A stretch of 14,461 nt of DNA from Ophiosphaerella korrae (taxonomy: Eukaryota > Ascomycota > Dothideomycetes > Pleosporales > Phaeosphaeriaceae). Where the stretch lies: assembly GCA_028456385.1 (NCBI GenBank), contig JALNQF010000773.1, forward strand, positions 1-14,461. The letters run 5' to 3'. The notes below the pieces were generated by a model that did no database searches, was not told where the DNA came from, and saw only the letters and a program-made list of their open reading frames with translations. The position numbers and the translations under genes are program-made. Positions 1 to 7,260 of this stretch are shown in pieces. Positions within the stretch are counted from its first letter, which is position 1; every line of letters begins with the position of its first letter.

Positions 1-258
1 TAAAAAATAATAGAAAAAGATACTAAAAATAAAAAATTATTAAGCTTTAAAGTTAGCTTAAAAAAAAGTCCTCGAAACAGTTTAAATCCTAGATCGTATC
101 CGCTTAGTAATCAAAAATCGTAGTAGACTAAAATATAGACCCTAATATTTTCTTTAGGATTTATGTTCGCTTATATTTTTAGCTATTATATTCGTAGAGT
201 TATTACTAGTTGAAAACTATAACTTTTTTTTAGGCTTTTTTTTCGTGTCACCCTACTG
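1..258. mobile_element. Right end of a TA-flanked DNA transposon inserted in copy A (partial)
   Basis: This stretch is not homologous to the retrotransposon around it. Similarity of copy A to copy D begins abruptly at about 261. The boundary reads CCCTACTG, then TA (259-260), then copy A sequence. The corresponding undisturbed site in copy D is ...TA followed by GTTATAC, so the junction sits exactly at a TA. Read inward from 258, the terminus is CAGTAGGGTGACACG followed by an A-rich run, the type of end seen in pogo/Tc1-mariner-like elements (family knowledge). An hAT element with an 8-bp duplication is also possible, because the left end lies outside the window. No transposase motif can be recognised in the 258 bases. 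Confidence 0.5.
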
Positions 259-260
259 TA

Positions 261-548
261 GTTATATTTAGATTAAAACTACTAAGTAAGATAAGGATAT
301 ATTCGACCTTCTATATAGTACTACTTAAGATAGTACTATAAAATATAGAACTACTAGTATATAAAGCTAATATATATAGAGAATAAGAAGTATAAGAAGT
401 AAAAGCAATCTTAGTATACTAATACTATAATAGAAGAAACTACTACTTAGTAAAATAGATAAGAAAAGATAAAAAAGGGTAATAATAGGAAGATATATAG
501 AAACTAGAAAATAACCTTAATTACTTTAAGAAACTAGAAGAATTCTAA
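261..548 (+). pseudogene. C-terminal end of pol (chromodomain region) of copy A, RIP-degraded
   Basis: The plus-strand frame carries the chromodomain of copy D in recognisable form: a segment reading E-V-K-A-I-L, then N-R-R-N-Y-Y-L-V-K followed by a stop where Trp is expected, and a final K-K-L-E-E-F before TAA at 546-548. Several in-frame stops replace Gln or Trp codons. Chromodomains at the C-terminus of integrase bind methylated histone H3 and guide integration (family knowledge). Integrase and everything upstream are missing because the DNA transposon interrupts the element at 258-260. This copy cannot encode a functional protein. Confidence 0.8.
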
Positions 549-1138
549 AATTAAAATCTTCTAAACTACCTAGTAGTAAACTATAAAAACTAGTACTACT
601 ATTAACGTATAGAGAGGCGCTAAGAATATATATTAAAGGAGGAGCTAGAGTAGCTTTAATAGCTTCTTCTTAATTAAGCTTAGCTTTAAAGGTTCTTAAC
701 TATACGTTTAACTTCTTATTATTATACGCTTTTATCTTCTAAAGATATACTAAACGCGTATAATTCTTTACCTATATACTTAGAATCTAATTAAGCTTAG
801 CTTTAGTCTTTATAATTTCTAATAGTAATTTCTTTTTAGTATAGTTAATAGCTTTCCCTATTATTACTTAGCTTAAATATCGAAGTAACTATAATATACC
901 TATATTTAGCTATAGAAACTCTAGAAATATTATATAAACTATAAATGTTTATATAAATATATAGCTTATAGGCCTAACTATTATTTATAGAGATATAATA
1001 AATAGATTTAGTTTTAAGAGATTAGTAATAAGAGTAAAGAAATATTTTAATACCTTTATATAGTATATAGTCTACTAACTAAAGATAATAAAAAGTAGAT
1101 TTAGAAGGTATAAAAGGAGAAAATAAAGAACTTAATAT
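517..1138 (-). pseudogene. Antisense Zn-cluster-like / coiled-coil gene relic of copy A
   Basis: It lies on the strand opposite to pol, between the chromodomain and the 3' LTR. The N-terminal half has Tyr codons (TAT/TAC) at the positions expected for cysteines: Y-S-Y-Y, I-Y-Y-I-S-I-N-N-S, A-Y-K-L-Y-I and S-L-Y-N-I-S, matching the same gene in copies D and E. The C-terminal half is Lys/Leu/Ile-rich and helical, with A-I-N-Y-T-K-K-K-L-L and Y-N-N-K-K-L. It lies in a different frame from the first half; the shift falls at the conserved block around R-E-S-Y / A-I-N. The start is uncertain and the end is taken as the TAA at 519-517. In-frame stops make it dead. See the copy D entry for interpretation. 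Confidence 0.6.
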
Positions 1139-1194
1139 TAATAAAGTAATAGGATTAATAACTTTAGCTCTAAGATAAGAAAACAAGAATCTAC

Positions 1195-1210
1195 TTAGAA
1201 AAGGGAATAG
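1195..1210 (+). other. Polypurine tract of copy A
   Basis: A purine-rich run (AGAAAAGGGAATAG at its core) directly abuts the first base of the 3' LTR. The same position in copies B, D and E is also purine-rich on the sense strand. It primes plus-strand DNA synthesis in LTR retrotransposons. Confidence 0.75.
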
Positions 1211-1646
1211 TGTTATAGATATAACAAGAGAAACTAAGATAGAACTAATTAGTCTTAACTTAAGGACTAATAAAGTATAAGATAAGTAAAGTAATAACTT
1301 AGATTAGAAAATAACCTATAATTAGGATATATAATTTAGGTAATCTATAGTTATAAGTAATAAATTAGTAATTATAGTTATATCTACTAGATTAGTAATT
1401 TATAAAATTATATTATAAATTATACCTAAAATATAGGTATATAGGTAGTAACAAATACGTACTATTAAGATAGTAATAGTAATCTAATCTCTAACTTAAA
1501 GCGATAATATATTAATATTGTAAAAATTATTCTATTATTTATAAGTTTATTACTTAATTATAATACGTACTTAAGCTATTAACTTTTAATCTACTATACC
1601 CCTCCTTAGAGGCTACTTATAGCTAATAATACGTAACTCTATTATA
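1211..1646 (+). repeat. 3' LTR of copy A (436 bp)
   Basis: It starts TGTTATAGATATAACA, matching the sense-strand LTR start in the other copies (TGTTACAGGTGTAACA in copy D), and ends CTCTATTATA, aligned to GCCTATTACA. The ends are recognisable, but the centre differs from the D/E LTR type and lacks the AATCTATAATCTAT hairpins. It is heavily AT-mutated. Confidence 0.75.
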
Positions 1647-1797
1647 CTATAGTTAGCGCGTACGTAGCTCTAAGTAAGCTTAACTTAGTACTAATACAAG
1701 ATTTATAGAATATATTTTATTAATACTTAATATTATACTATAAATTCTTAATAGATATAAAAGTTAACTAAAATATAATTTAATTACGCTCTATATA
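1647..1797. other. Unassigned spacer between copy A and copy B
   Basis: About 150 bp lie between the outer end of LTR A and the outer end of LTR B. I recognise no gene or similarity to the retrotransposon. It starts with a slightly GC-richer patch (GCGCGTACGTAG near 1657) and is otherwise AT-rich. It may be old host DNA or the remnant of another repeat. Confidence 0.5.
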
Positions 1798-2205
1798 TAT
1801 AATAGAGCCTTAAGTAGTTAACTACTTAAGACTTTAAGAGAAGAGGTTAGGTAAATTAAAAGTTAATAACTAAAGGATATATAGAAATTATATAATAAAC
1901 TATTAATAATAAATAATTCCTAATAGGTAATATTAAAGTATTATTATTCTTAGTTAGAGATTAGATTACTAATACTATTCTAATAATACGTATTACTACT
2001 AACTATATACTTATATCTTACTATTAGCTTTAGAACTTTATTTATACTAAGTTCTATAAAGTAGTAAAGCTACTTTATACCTTTATAACTACTAACCCTT
2101 ATAAAGCTATAAAGTTATTACGTATCTCTATTATAATTAACTTCTTAATTAAGCTTATTATCTTATAAGTTATATATATTATTATTTTCTATTACTACTA
2201 TAATA
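1798..2205 (-). repeat. 3' LTR of copy B (408 bp)
   Basis: In plus-strand reading it starts TATAATAGAG (TGTAATAGGC in copy D) and ends ...CTATAATA before the polypurine tract. A block around 1967-2015 matches the D LTR closely. The centre contains CTTTATA / TATAAAG inverted motifs like LTR C, not the AATCTATAATCTAT hairpins of D and E, so it belongs to a second LTR subtype. Confidence 0.78.
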
Positions 2206-2221
2206 CTATCTCTTCTTCTAA
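2206..2221 (-). other. Polypurine tract of copy B
   Basis: The plus strand reads CTATCTCTTCTTCTA, so the sense strand is purine-rich (TAGAAGAAGAGATAG) immediately before the 3' LTR, as in the other copies. Confidence 0.72.
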
Positions 2222-2277
2222 GTTAGTTCTTATTTCTCTACTCTAAAGCTAATATTATTAACCTATTTTCTTTATTA

Positions 2278-2902
2278 ATTTCTAGCTTATTTTTACTTCT
2301 TATACTTTCTTACTTCTAGTATACTACGTTATTACTTATTAACTATCTTAATTAAAATTGTATTAAAATAATTCTTTATACTTATTATACTAAACTAAAA
2401 TTAACTTATCTAATACTTTTAAAAGGTAGTAAAGCTTATATTAAGTATATTTAAGCTAATGTTTAGTATTATTATACTCTTTCTAGTATCTCTTTTACTA
2501 AATATAAGTATTTAATTATTACTTAATTACTTACTTCTTAGTTATATAAAGAGATTAATTAATAGAGCTAGAGTAAAACTATTATTATAGCTAGTTATTA
2601 CTAAATAAGCTTAGTATAACCTAATCTTAAAGACTACTTATAAGATAGTAAAACTTTAGGTATATATAAACTATCTTTATAAGCTAAAAGCTTATAATAA
2701 TACTAAATTATCTATATAGTCTAATATACTTAAGGCTAAGATAGACTTTAAGAATATATTAGAGGCTACTCTAGCTCCTATTATATTAAGCGTTCCTAAT
2801 ATCTTTCTATCTAGCACTAGTTACGTAAATTTTCTTAGTTTACTATAAAGTAGTTTAGAAAGTTTTAACTTTAGAACTCTTCTAGTTTCTTAAAGTAGTT
2901 AA
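2278..2902 (+). pseudogene. Antisense Zn-cluster-like / coiled-coil gene relic of copy B
   Basis: This plus-strand coding relic is opposite to the element's pol. In the N-terminal half (about 2374-2490) the reading contains Y-T-Y-Y-T-K-L-K-L-T-Y, then ten residues to A-Y-I-K-Y-I. Reading TAT/TAC as RIP-changed TGT/TGC gives C-x2-C-x6-C-x9-C-x2-C and a further C 6-8 residues on, which is the spacing of fungal Zn2Cys6 DNA-binding clusters. The C-terminal half (to 2902) is helical, with L-Y-K-L-K-A-Y-N-N-T-K-L, and is followed by an A-P-I-I-L-S-V-P segment. The first half is in frame 1 (codon at 2374) and the second in frame 2 (codon at 2681), the same offset as in copies D and E. The start and the exact stop are uncertain. 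Confidence 0.6.
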
Positions 2903-2917
2903 AGTTATCTTCTAGTT

Positions 2918-3308
2918 TGTTATAGTAGTAACAAGAGAAAACTAATTTAAACTAATTAGCCCTACTATAAGTAACGACAATATATACAACCTATAGGGTA
3001 AAGAACTTAATTAGGAAACTAACTACAATAGAGACACGTAATAACTTTATAGCTTTATAAGGCTTAGCACCTACAAAGCTATAAAGTTAGGTAAGTACTA
3101 TAGGTATATAGTTCGTAACAATATATATTATTAGGATAGTATTAGTAATTTAATTATTAACTACAAGTAATAATACTAAGATAGTTACAAAACATCTTCT
3201 ATTATTTATAGTCTATTATAGATTACTATACAAGCTTTTATTATTACCTCTTAATCTACTAATAACCTAAAGGCTACTAAGAAGTTAACCCTAAGTAAGC
3301 CTATTACA
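2918..3308 (+). repeat. 5' LTR of copy C (391 bp)
   Basis: It starts TGTTATAGTAGTAACA and ends CCTATTACA, so it has the TG...CA ends of the family. It shares several blocks with the D LTR, for example the match around 3120-3200 and C-T-C-T-T-A-A-T-C-T-A-C-T-A near 3248. The centre carries a different hairpin from the D/E type. Confidence 0.85.
3042..3089. repeat. Perfect 15-bp inverted repeat in LTR C
   Basis: Arms TAACTTTATAGCTTT (3042-3056) and AAAGCTATAAAGTTA (3075-3089) are separated by 18 bases. A related motif occurs in LTR B near 2070-2125. It replaces the hairpin pair found at about the same place in LTRs D and E. No function is known. Confidence 0.8.
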
Positions 3309-3354
3309 CCTTACTAATTTAGTTATTACGAGAAGCAAAGCGTAAGTAGTATAT
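3309..3354 (+). other. Leader / candidate primer-binding region of copy C
   Basis: The 18 bases after the LTR (CCTTACTAATTTAGTTAT) are identical to those after the 5' LTR of copy D on its sense strand (9960 downward). Such conservation next to the LTR fits a primer-binding site. However, there is no TGG start complementary to a tRNA CCA end, so I cannot name a primer tRNA. Confidence 0.5.
3350..3354. repeat. Left target-site duplication of copy D (TATAT)
   Basis: Its partner is CGTAT at 10390-10394. The two differ only by C/T and G/A, as RIP would produce. Joining the flanks rebuilds the leader of copy C, and the intact homologous site in copy D (around 9914-9921, minus strand) has TACAT at this point. 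Confidence 0.72.
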
Positions 3355-3783
3355 TATAATAGGCTACCTATCGTTAACTATAGGCACCTATAATAAAGAG
3401 GTTAGTAGATTAAGAGATAATAATAAAAGCTCGTATAGGGACCTACAATAACTATAAATAGTAGAAGATATTTCGCAACTATCTTACACTAGCGTTCTAT
3501 AGTTAATAGATTAAATTACTAATACTATCCTAATAATGCGCATCCTACTAACTATATACTTATCGTAATCTATAATCTATGTTTACTAAAGATAGTAGAT
3601 TATAGATCGTCCTAATCTATAATCTATTAATACTAAGAGTCTATAGATTATAGATTAACCTAGGTATCCTAGTTATATATAGTTTCCTAATTAAGGTCGT
3701 TACTTTACTTATCCTATACTTTGTTAGCGCCTAGATCAAGACTAATTAGTTCTATCTTAATTTCTTCTATTACACCTATAACA
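3355..3783 (-). repeat. 3' LTR of copy D (429 bp)
   Basis: It has the same length as the 5' LTR (9961-10389) and aligns with no net gap. By hand I count about 40 differences, all but one of them C/T or G/A. In plus-strand reading it starts TATAATAGGC (TG mutated to TA) and ends CCTATAACA. Confidence 0.95.
3566..3657. repeat. Double hairpin (AATCTATAATCTAT type) in 3' LTR D
   Basis: Two tandem inverted repeats share one motif: ATCTATAATCTA (3568-3579) with TAGATTATAGAT (3596-3607), and a perfect 15-bp pair TAATCTATAATCTAT (3613-3627) with ATAGATTATAGATTA (3643-3657). The arms are preserved in all three D/E-type LTRs despite RIP; arms without CA or TG are not RIP targets, which may partly explain this. 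Confidence 0.85.
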
Positions 3784-3799
3784 CTATCTCCCCTTCTAA
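3784..3799 (-). other. Polypurine tract of copy D
   Basis: The sense strand reads TAGAAGGGGAGATAG directly against the 3' LTR. It is the least mutated of the polypurine tracts in the window. Confidence 0.8.
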
Positions 3800-3855
3800 G
3801 TAGGTCCTAGTTTTCCTATCTTAGGGCTAGAGTTATTAGTCCTATTTCTTTATTA

Positions 3856-4495
3856 ATATAGAGTTCTATATCCTCCTCTATACCTATTTTATCTATACGT
3901 CGTCGCTACCTCCTTACTAATCGCGTGTTGCGCAATAGTATTAAAATATTTCCTTGTTCTTATTATACTTCTCTTAAATTAAACCCTAAGTTTCTTCCTT
4001 ATATTATTTCTATAAATAATAGTAAGGCTTATAAGGCGTATATTTGTGTAAATATTCGTAGCTCTTATAACGTATCTAGTATTTCTCTTTCTAAGTATAA
4101 GTTTATTACACTTATTCTTGTATCTAGGCTTAATAATAATAGGGAAAGCTATTAACTAGACTTAAGAGAAATTACTATCTTAAATTATAGAAGCTAAAGC
4201 TAAGTGTAAGCGTATCTAAGAGCTTGCGTAGAGTAAGCTAGTAGAGAATTAAGCTTATCTCTCTTACCTTTGTAAGATAAAGGCCTTAAATAATAAGAAA
4301 TTAGCTAAGTAGTTAGTAGCTCTAGAAGCTAAGCTAGACTTAGATAAGGCATTTAATGTTACTATAGTAGGTCCTACGCTAGGCGTCTCTATTATCTCTC
4401 TATCTATTGTTAGTAATATTAGTTCTTTTAGTTCGCTACTAGGCATTCTAGAGGGTTTTAATTTTAGAACTCCTCTAGTTTCTTAGGGCAATTAA
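3856..4495 (+). pseudogene. Antisense Zn-cluster-like / coiled-coil gene relic of copy D
   Basis: It is encoded on the strand opposite to gag-pol, between the 3' LTR and the chromodomain. The first half is open to 4155. It contains P-C-S-Y-Y, L-P-Y-I-I-S-I-N-N-S, K-A-Y-K-A-Y-I-C and S-S-Y-N-V; reading the Tyr codons as RIP-changed Cys gives C-x2-C-x11-C-x9-C-x2-C-x8-C. This resembles a Zn2Cys6 cluster with a lengthened first loop. The second half (about 4148-4495) is one frame further on. It is charged and helical, with V-A-L-E-A-K-L-D-L-D-K-A-F-N-V, probably a coiled coil, then a Ser-rich tail and TAA at 4493-4495, with TAG/TAA at Gln-like positions. It overlaps the 3' end of pol tail to tail. 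Small fungal proteins with Cys-rich plus coiled-coil layouts come to mind, but I cannot name the family. A function in transcription or DNA binding is inference. Confidence 0.65.
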
Positions 4496-4625
4496 AATTA
4501 TCTTCTAGTTTCTATATTTTCTCCTATAGTTATCTTTTTTCGTCTATACTTATCTATTCTACTAAGTAGTAATTTCTTCTATTACAGAACTAGTACTATA
4601 AGATTTTCTTAACTTCTTATTCTTC
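4467..4625 (-). other. Chromodomain at the integrase C-terminus (copy D)
   Basis: The frame reads E-V-K-K-I-L, N-R-R-N-Y-Y-L-V-E followed by a stop where Trp is usual, a second stop at the W-E-x position, and N-C-P-K-K-L-E-E-F. This matches the E-Y-E-V-E-x-I-L ... Y-L-V-x-W ... W-E-P ... L-E-E-F layout of chromovirus chromodomains. Both aromatic-cage Trp codons appear lost to TAG. A GPY/F-like segment (K-I-G-L-Y-K-I) lies upstream at about 4790-4770. Confidence 0.8.
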
Positions 4626-5079
4626 CTATTCTCTATACGTGTCTACTTTGTACACTAGTAGTTCTACGTTTTATAGTACTTATTCTAGTAAGGCTACGTA
4701 GAATATTAGGTATATCCTTATCTTATTTAGTAGTTTTAATCTAAGTATAACTAGTATAACTTCTTTCTCGATTTTGTATAGTCCTATTTTAACGTAGTCT
4801 AGTTTTAAGCTTAGACGCTTACTTTTAATATTCTTCTATACTAACTATACTTTTTCTCTCTCTCTAAATTAAAGTTCCTTTTTATACTTTCTATTATAGT
4901 ACTTTGCTATACAATTATATAGGAATTCTACGTCCTATCTTAATTAGTCGTATATATCTTTAAGTCTATTAGCGAAGTTTTCTCCTCTTAGAGACTAAGA
5001 TATCTAATTCCTTAGTATTTAGTATATATTAGGCTTAAATCTATAGTTCGCAAAGAAAGGTAATATTCTTATTACTATA

Positions 5080-5760
5080 TTCTTTACGCTGTTATATACT
5101 AACTATACTATAGGTAATAATTATACCTAATTATTCTAGTTATAGTTAAGATAGCATCTTAAATACTATTCTACTATCTAATTTATTTATTCTAATTATC
5201 TATCTATCTATAGGTAGTATACTATAGATATTACGTATTATATTCCTAATTGTACTATTATTATTCCCTATAGTTTTAATATAAATCGTACATCTCTATC
5301 TATAATAATCTTGTCTAGTAGTCTATATTAACTAATTATAGTTCCTAGAACTTAGTGTATAGCGACTTCTATCCTACTTTTCTCTTTATATAGTCTAAAG
5401 TATATATACTTTATAAGCTTATCTACTATTATTAAGATTCTATTATACTTAACTCTTAATATTAGGTCCTTAGACTTAGGTAACTTTGTAATAAAGTCTA
5501 TTATAATAACTCCCTATAGTTATTCTAGTATTTCTACTAGTTATAATATTCTATATAGTGCGTATCTATTATACTTATTCTTGTAGTATTCTATACAATC
5601 TCGTAGTACTTCTATTACTAGTTGTCTTACTTTTAGAATATAGTATTCTTGTAGTAGTCTATCTAATGTTTTTTTAATTCCTTAGTAACTATATACTAGT
5701 AATTTATAGAATTGTCGTATAAATTCTCTCTAAATCTTACTTAGAATATATATTCTTCTA
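5080..5760 (-). other. Integrase domain of copy D (HHCC and DDE)
   Basis: The zinc-binding part reads G-I-K-K-T-L-D-R-L and D-C-I-E-Y-Y-K; the first Cys remains (5597-5595) and the second is now Tyr. The catalytic core has I-D-F-I-T-K-L-P-K-S (Asp at 5498-5496), I-D-R-D-V-R-F (Asp at 5300-5298) and D-R-stop-L-E (Glu at 5192-5190), where D-G-Q-T-E or similar is normal. All three acidic catalytic codons survive, although stops elsewhere destroy the protein. Confidence 0.92.
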
Positions 5761-5979
5761 TAGGCTCGTGCAAATCCTTCTTAGATTTCTAGTTTCTCTA
5801 TTTCTTTAGATACTTCTTGTATTATTTTCTAAATCTATTTATCTAACTCGCTACTTATTTTTTTAAGTATTGCGGCTATCTTAGATATATTTAGGACTAA
5901 ATATCCTTCTTTATTCTTAACTAGAACTATACTAGTAGTGCTTACGTCTTTCTATAAGTCTAGTCTTCTACTAAGAGTA

Positions 5980-6356
5980 TCTATAAATTAATTGTCTTTC
6001 CCTTTTATATATATAATTTCTATATTAAATATTGCTAGGAATTCCTACTATCTTGTATAGCGTTATAATAGTTCCTTGTTTATTATAAATCCTATAAGAT
6101 TCTTATAGTCTATATAGACTTTTATCTAATACTTTACTCTTTATAGATATACTCTTTATTATCTAAATACTTTATAGATTGCTAGTATTTCTTTATCGTA
6201 GATTAGGTAGTTAAGTTCTACTATTTTTATCTTCTTAGAGAAGTATTTAACTAAATACTCTTTTTTAGTTTCTAGGTCCTCTTGTATTAGTGCTATTCTG
6301 TAGACTAAGTTAGATGCGTCTATTTTTACTATTACTAGTAGGTCTAGGTTATACAT
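5980..6356 (-). other. RNase H domain of copy D
   Basis: A 65-codon stop-free segment (6356-6159) carries I-D-A-S-N at the T-D-A-S-D position, then F-S-K-K and E-L-N-Y-x-I-Y-D-K-E-I-L-A-I, typical of Ty3/gypsy RNase H. It continues to the family-typical end I-K-G-K-D-N ... D-T-L-S-R-R near 5960. It is a fragment of the polyprotein, not a separate gene. Confidence 0.93.
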
Positions 6357-6449
6357 TCTAATAACTAGGTTTTCTATAAACTTCTTCTTAATCTTATTAA
6401 ATACTTCGTTGTATTCCCTTATCTATTTAAATAGTATATCTTTTTTTAT

Positions 6450-7260
6450 AAGTCTTATAATTAGTTCTATATCTTTAAACTATCCTATTATTAACTTTCT
6501 ATAAAAGTTAGCTAGTCTATAAAACTACTATACCTCTTTTAGGTTTCTTAATGTTAGCTATTTATTAATTAATATAATCTTTTCTAGGTTAATCCTAATT
6601 TTCCCTAGTTTAATAATAAATCTAAGGAAATCTGTTTCTTTTATATAGAACTCGTATTTTCTTATTTTAAGAAATAGTTTATTTTCTACTAGTTTCTCTA
6701 GTACTTTGTGTACATGTTGCACGTGTTCTTCCTCTATTTCTAAGAATATAAGGATATTGTCTAAGTATACAAATATAAATATATCTAAGTACTCTCTTAG
6801 TACTATGTTAATTCTTCCTTAGAATGCTGCTAGTGCGTTTATTAAACTAAACAGTATAACTAGGTATTTATATAGTCTATACTATATTCTAAATACTATT
6901 TTCTATTTATTACCTTCTTTAATTCTAATCTAGTAGTAGGTATTCTAGATATCTAGTTTTGTAAAGATTCTTACTCTTTGTAGTCTATCTTGTATTCTAT
7001 CTATTTATAGTAATAGGTATTAGTTCTTATTAGTAATTGCGTTAGTTTTCTTAAAATCTACGCAAAGTCTCTTATTACTTATTCCCTTTTTATCTACAAA
7101 TATTAGTCTGTGTACTACTTTAGATCTAGATTCTTGTATCTATCCTTTTTTTATTGCATTTTAGATAAATATTTGTTTAATTTTAGATTCTTCTTCTATT
7201 TTTTAGTAGACTAGGCTCTATCCTATATCTTTACCTTCTTCTAGTTCTATTGCTAAGTCC
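6450..7260 (-). other. Reverse transcriptase domain of copy D
   Basis: Motifs in order: D-L-A-I-E-L-E-E-G-K (about 7255), I-F-V-D-K-K-G (about 7100), R-L-C-V-D-F-K-K (about 7070-7045), and the active-site box F-V-Y-L-D-N-I-L-I-F, with Y-L-D-N at 6767-6756. The normal box is Y-L/V-D-D, so the second catalytic Asp has become Asn by a G-to-A change. Several stops replace Trp or Gln. Confidence 0.94.

Larger units (their letters stand above)
261..1646 (+). mobile_element. Copy A: 3' part of a Ty3/gypsy chromovirus, plus strand
   Basis: It contains the end of pol (GPY/F-to-chromodomain region), the antisense gene region, a polypurine tract and a 3' LTR. It aligns throughout with the reverse complement of copy D from about 4750 down to 3355. 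The upstream part is cut off by the DNA transposon terminus at 258. CA and TG are almost absent, so RIP is advanced. Bases 1647-1651 (CTATA) would be one half of the target duplication; the other half is outside the window. Confidence 0.88.
1798..2917 (-). mobile_element. Copy B: 3' part of a diverged chromovirus copy, interrupted by copy C
   Basis: It has an LTR at its outer edge, a polypurine tract, the antisense gene region, and the last codons of the chromodomain region (about 2860-2917, minus strand). It aligns with copy D 3355 to about 4510 but is more diverged and has small indels, including a net 15-bp deficit in the antisense gene. At 2918 it stops at the first base of the LTR of copy C. 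The rest of B should lie to the right of the whole nest, outside the window. Bases 1793-1797 (ATATA) flank its outer end. Confidence 0.83.
2918..3354 (+). mobile_element. Copy C, part 1: 5' LTR and leader (split by copy D)
   Basis: The LTR (2918-3308) is followed by a short leader that matches the reverse complement of copy D 9915-9960 almost base for base. The element then breaks off at 3354, where copy D begins, and resumes at 10390. Its insertion into copy B is shown by B-type sequence (ending TCTTCTAGTT) running straight up to 2917; the same sequence continues without a break in copy D at 4501-4510. TAGTT (2913-2917) is the likely target duplication; its partner lies outside the window. 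Confidence 0.87.

Noticed and set aside
3566..3657. Short regular repeats that might be a CRISPR-like array
   Set aside because: The motif alternates in orientation and forms hairpins inside an LTR, and it recurs at the same place in other LTRs. There is no series of direct repeats with equal spacers.
3925..4155. Intact small gene on the plus strand starting with GTG
   Set aside because: The frame is open but begins and ends arbitrarily: the homologous reading extends upstream in copy E, and the helical half continues in another frame. I keep it only as part of the degraded antisense gene.
4098..4155. Specific intron (GT...AG) or Ty1-like slippery heptamer at the frame offset
   Set aside because: The GT...AG pairs I tried in copy D did not remove a length of 1 mod 3, and the TCTAGGC near 4123 is not conserved in copy E. 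The mechanism is left open.
4264..4446. 60-codon open frame on the minus strand
   Set aside because: It lies opposite the helical half of the antisense gene and is out of phase with pol (pol codons start at positions 2 mod 3, this frame at 0 mod 3). It has no recognisable motif and is explained as a shadow frame.
6159..6356. 65-codon minus-strand frame as a stand-alone small gene
   Set aside because: Its sequence is RNase H of the polyprotein, in phase with RT and integrase; it is simply the longest stop-free piece of the gag-pol relic.
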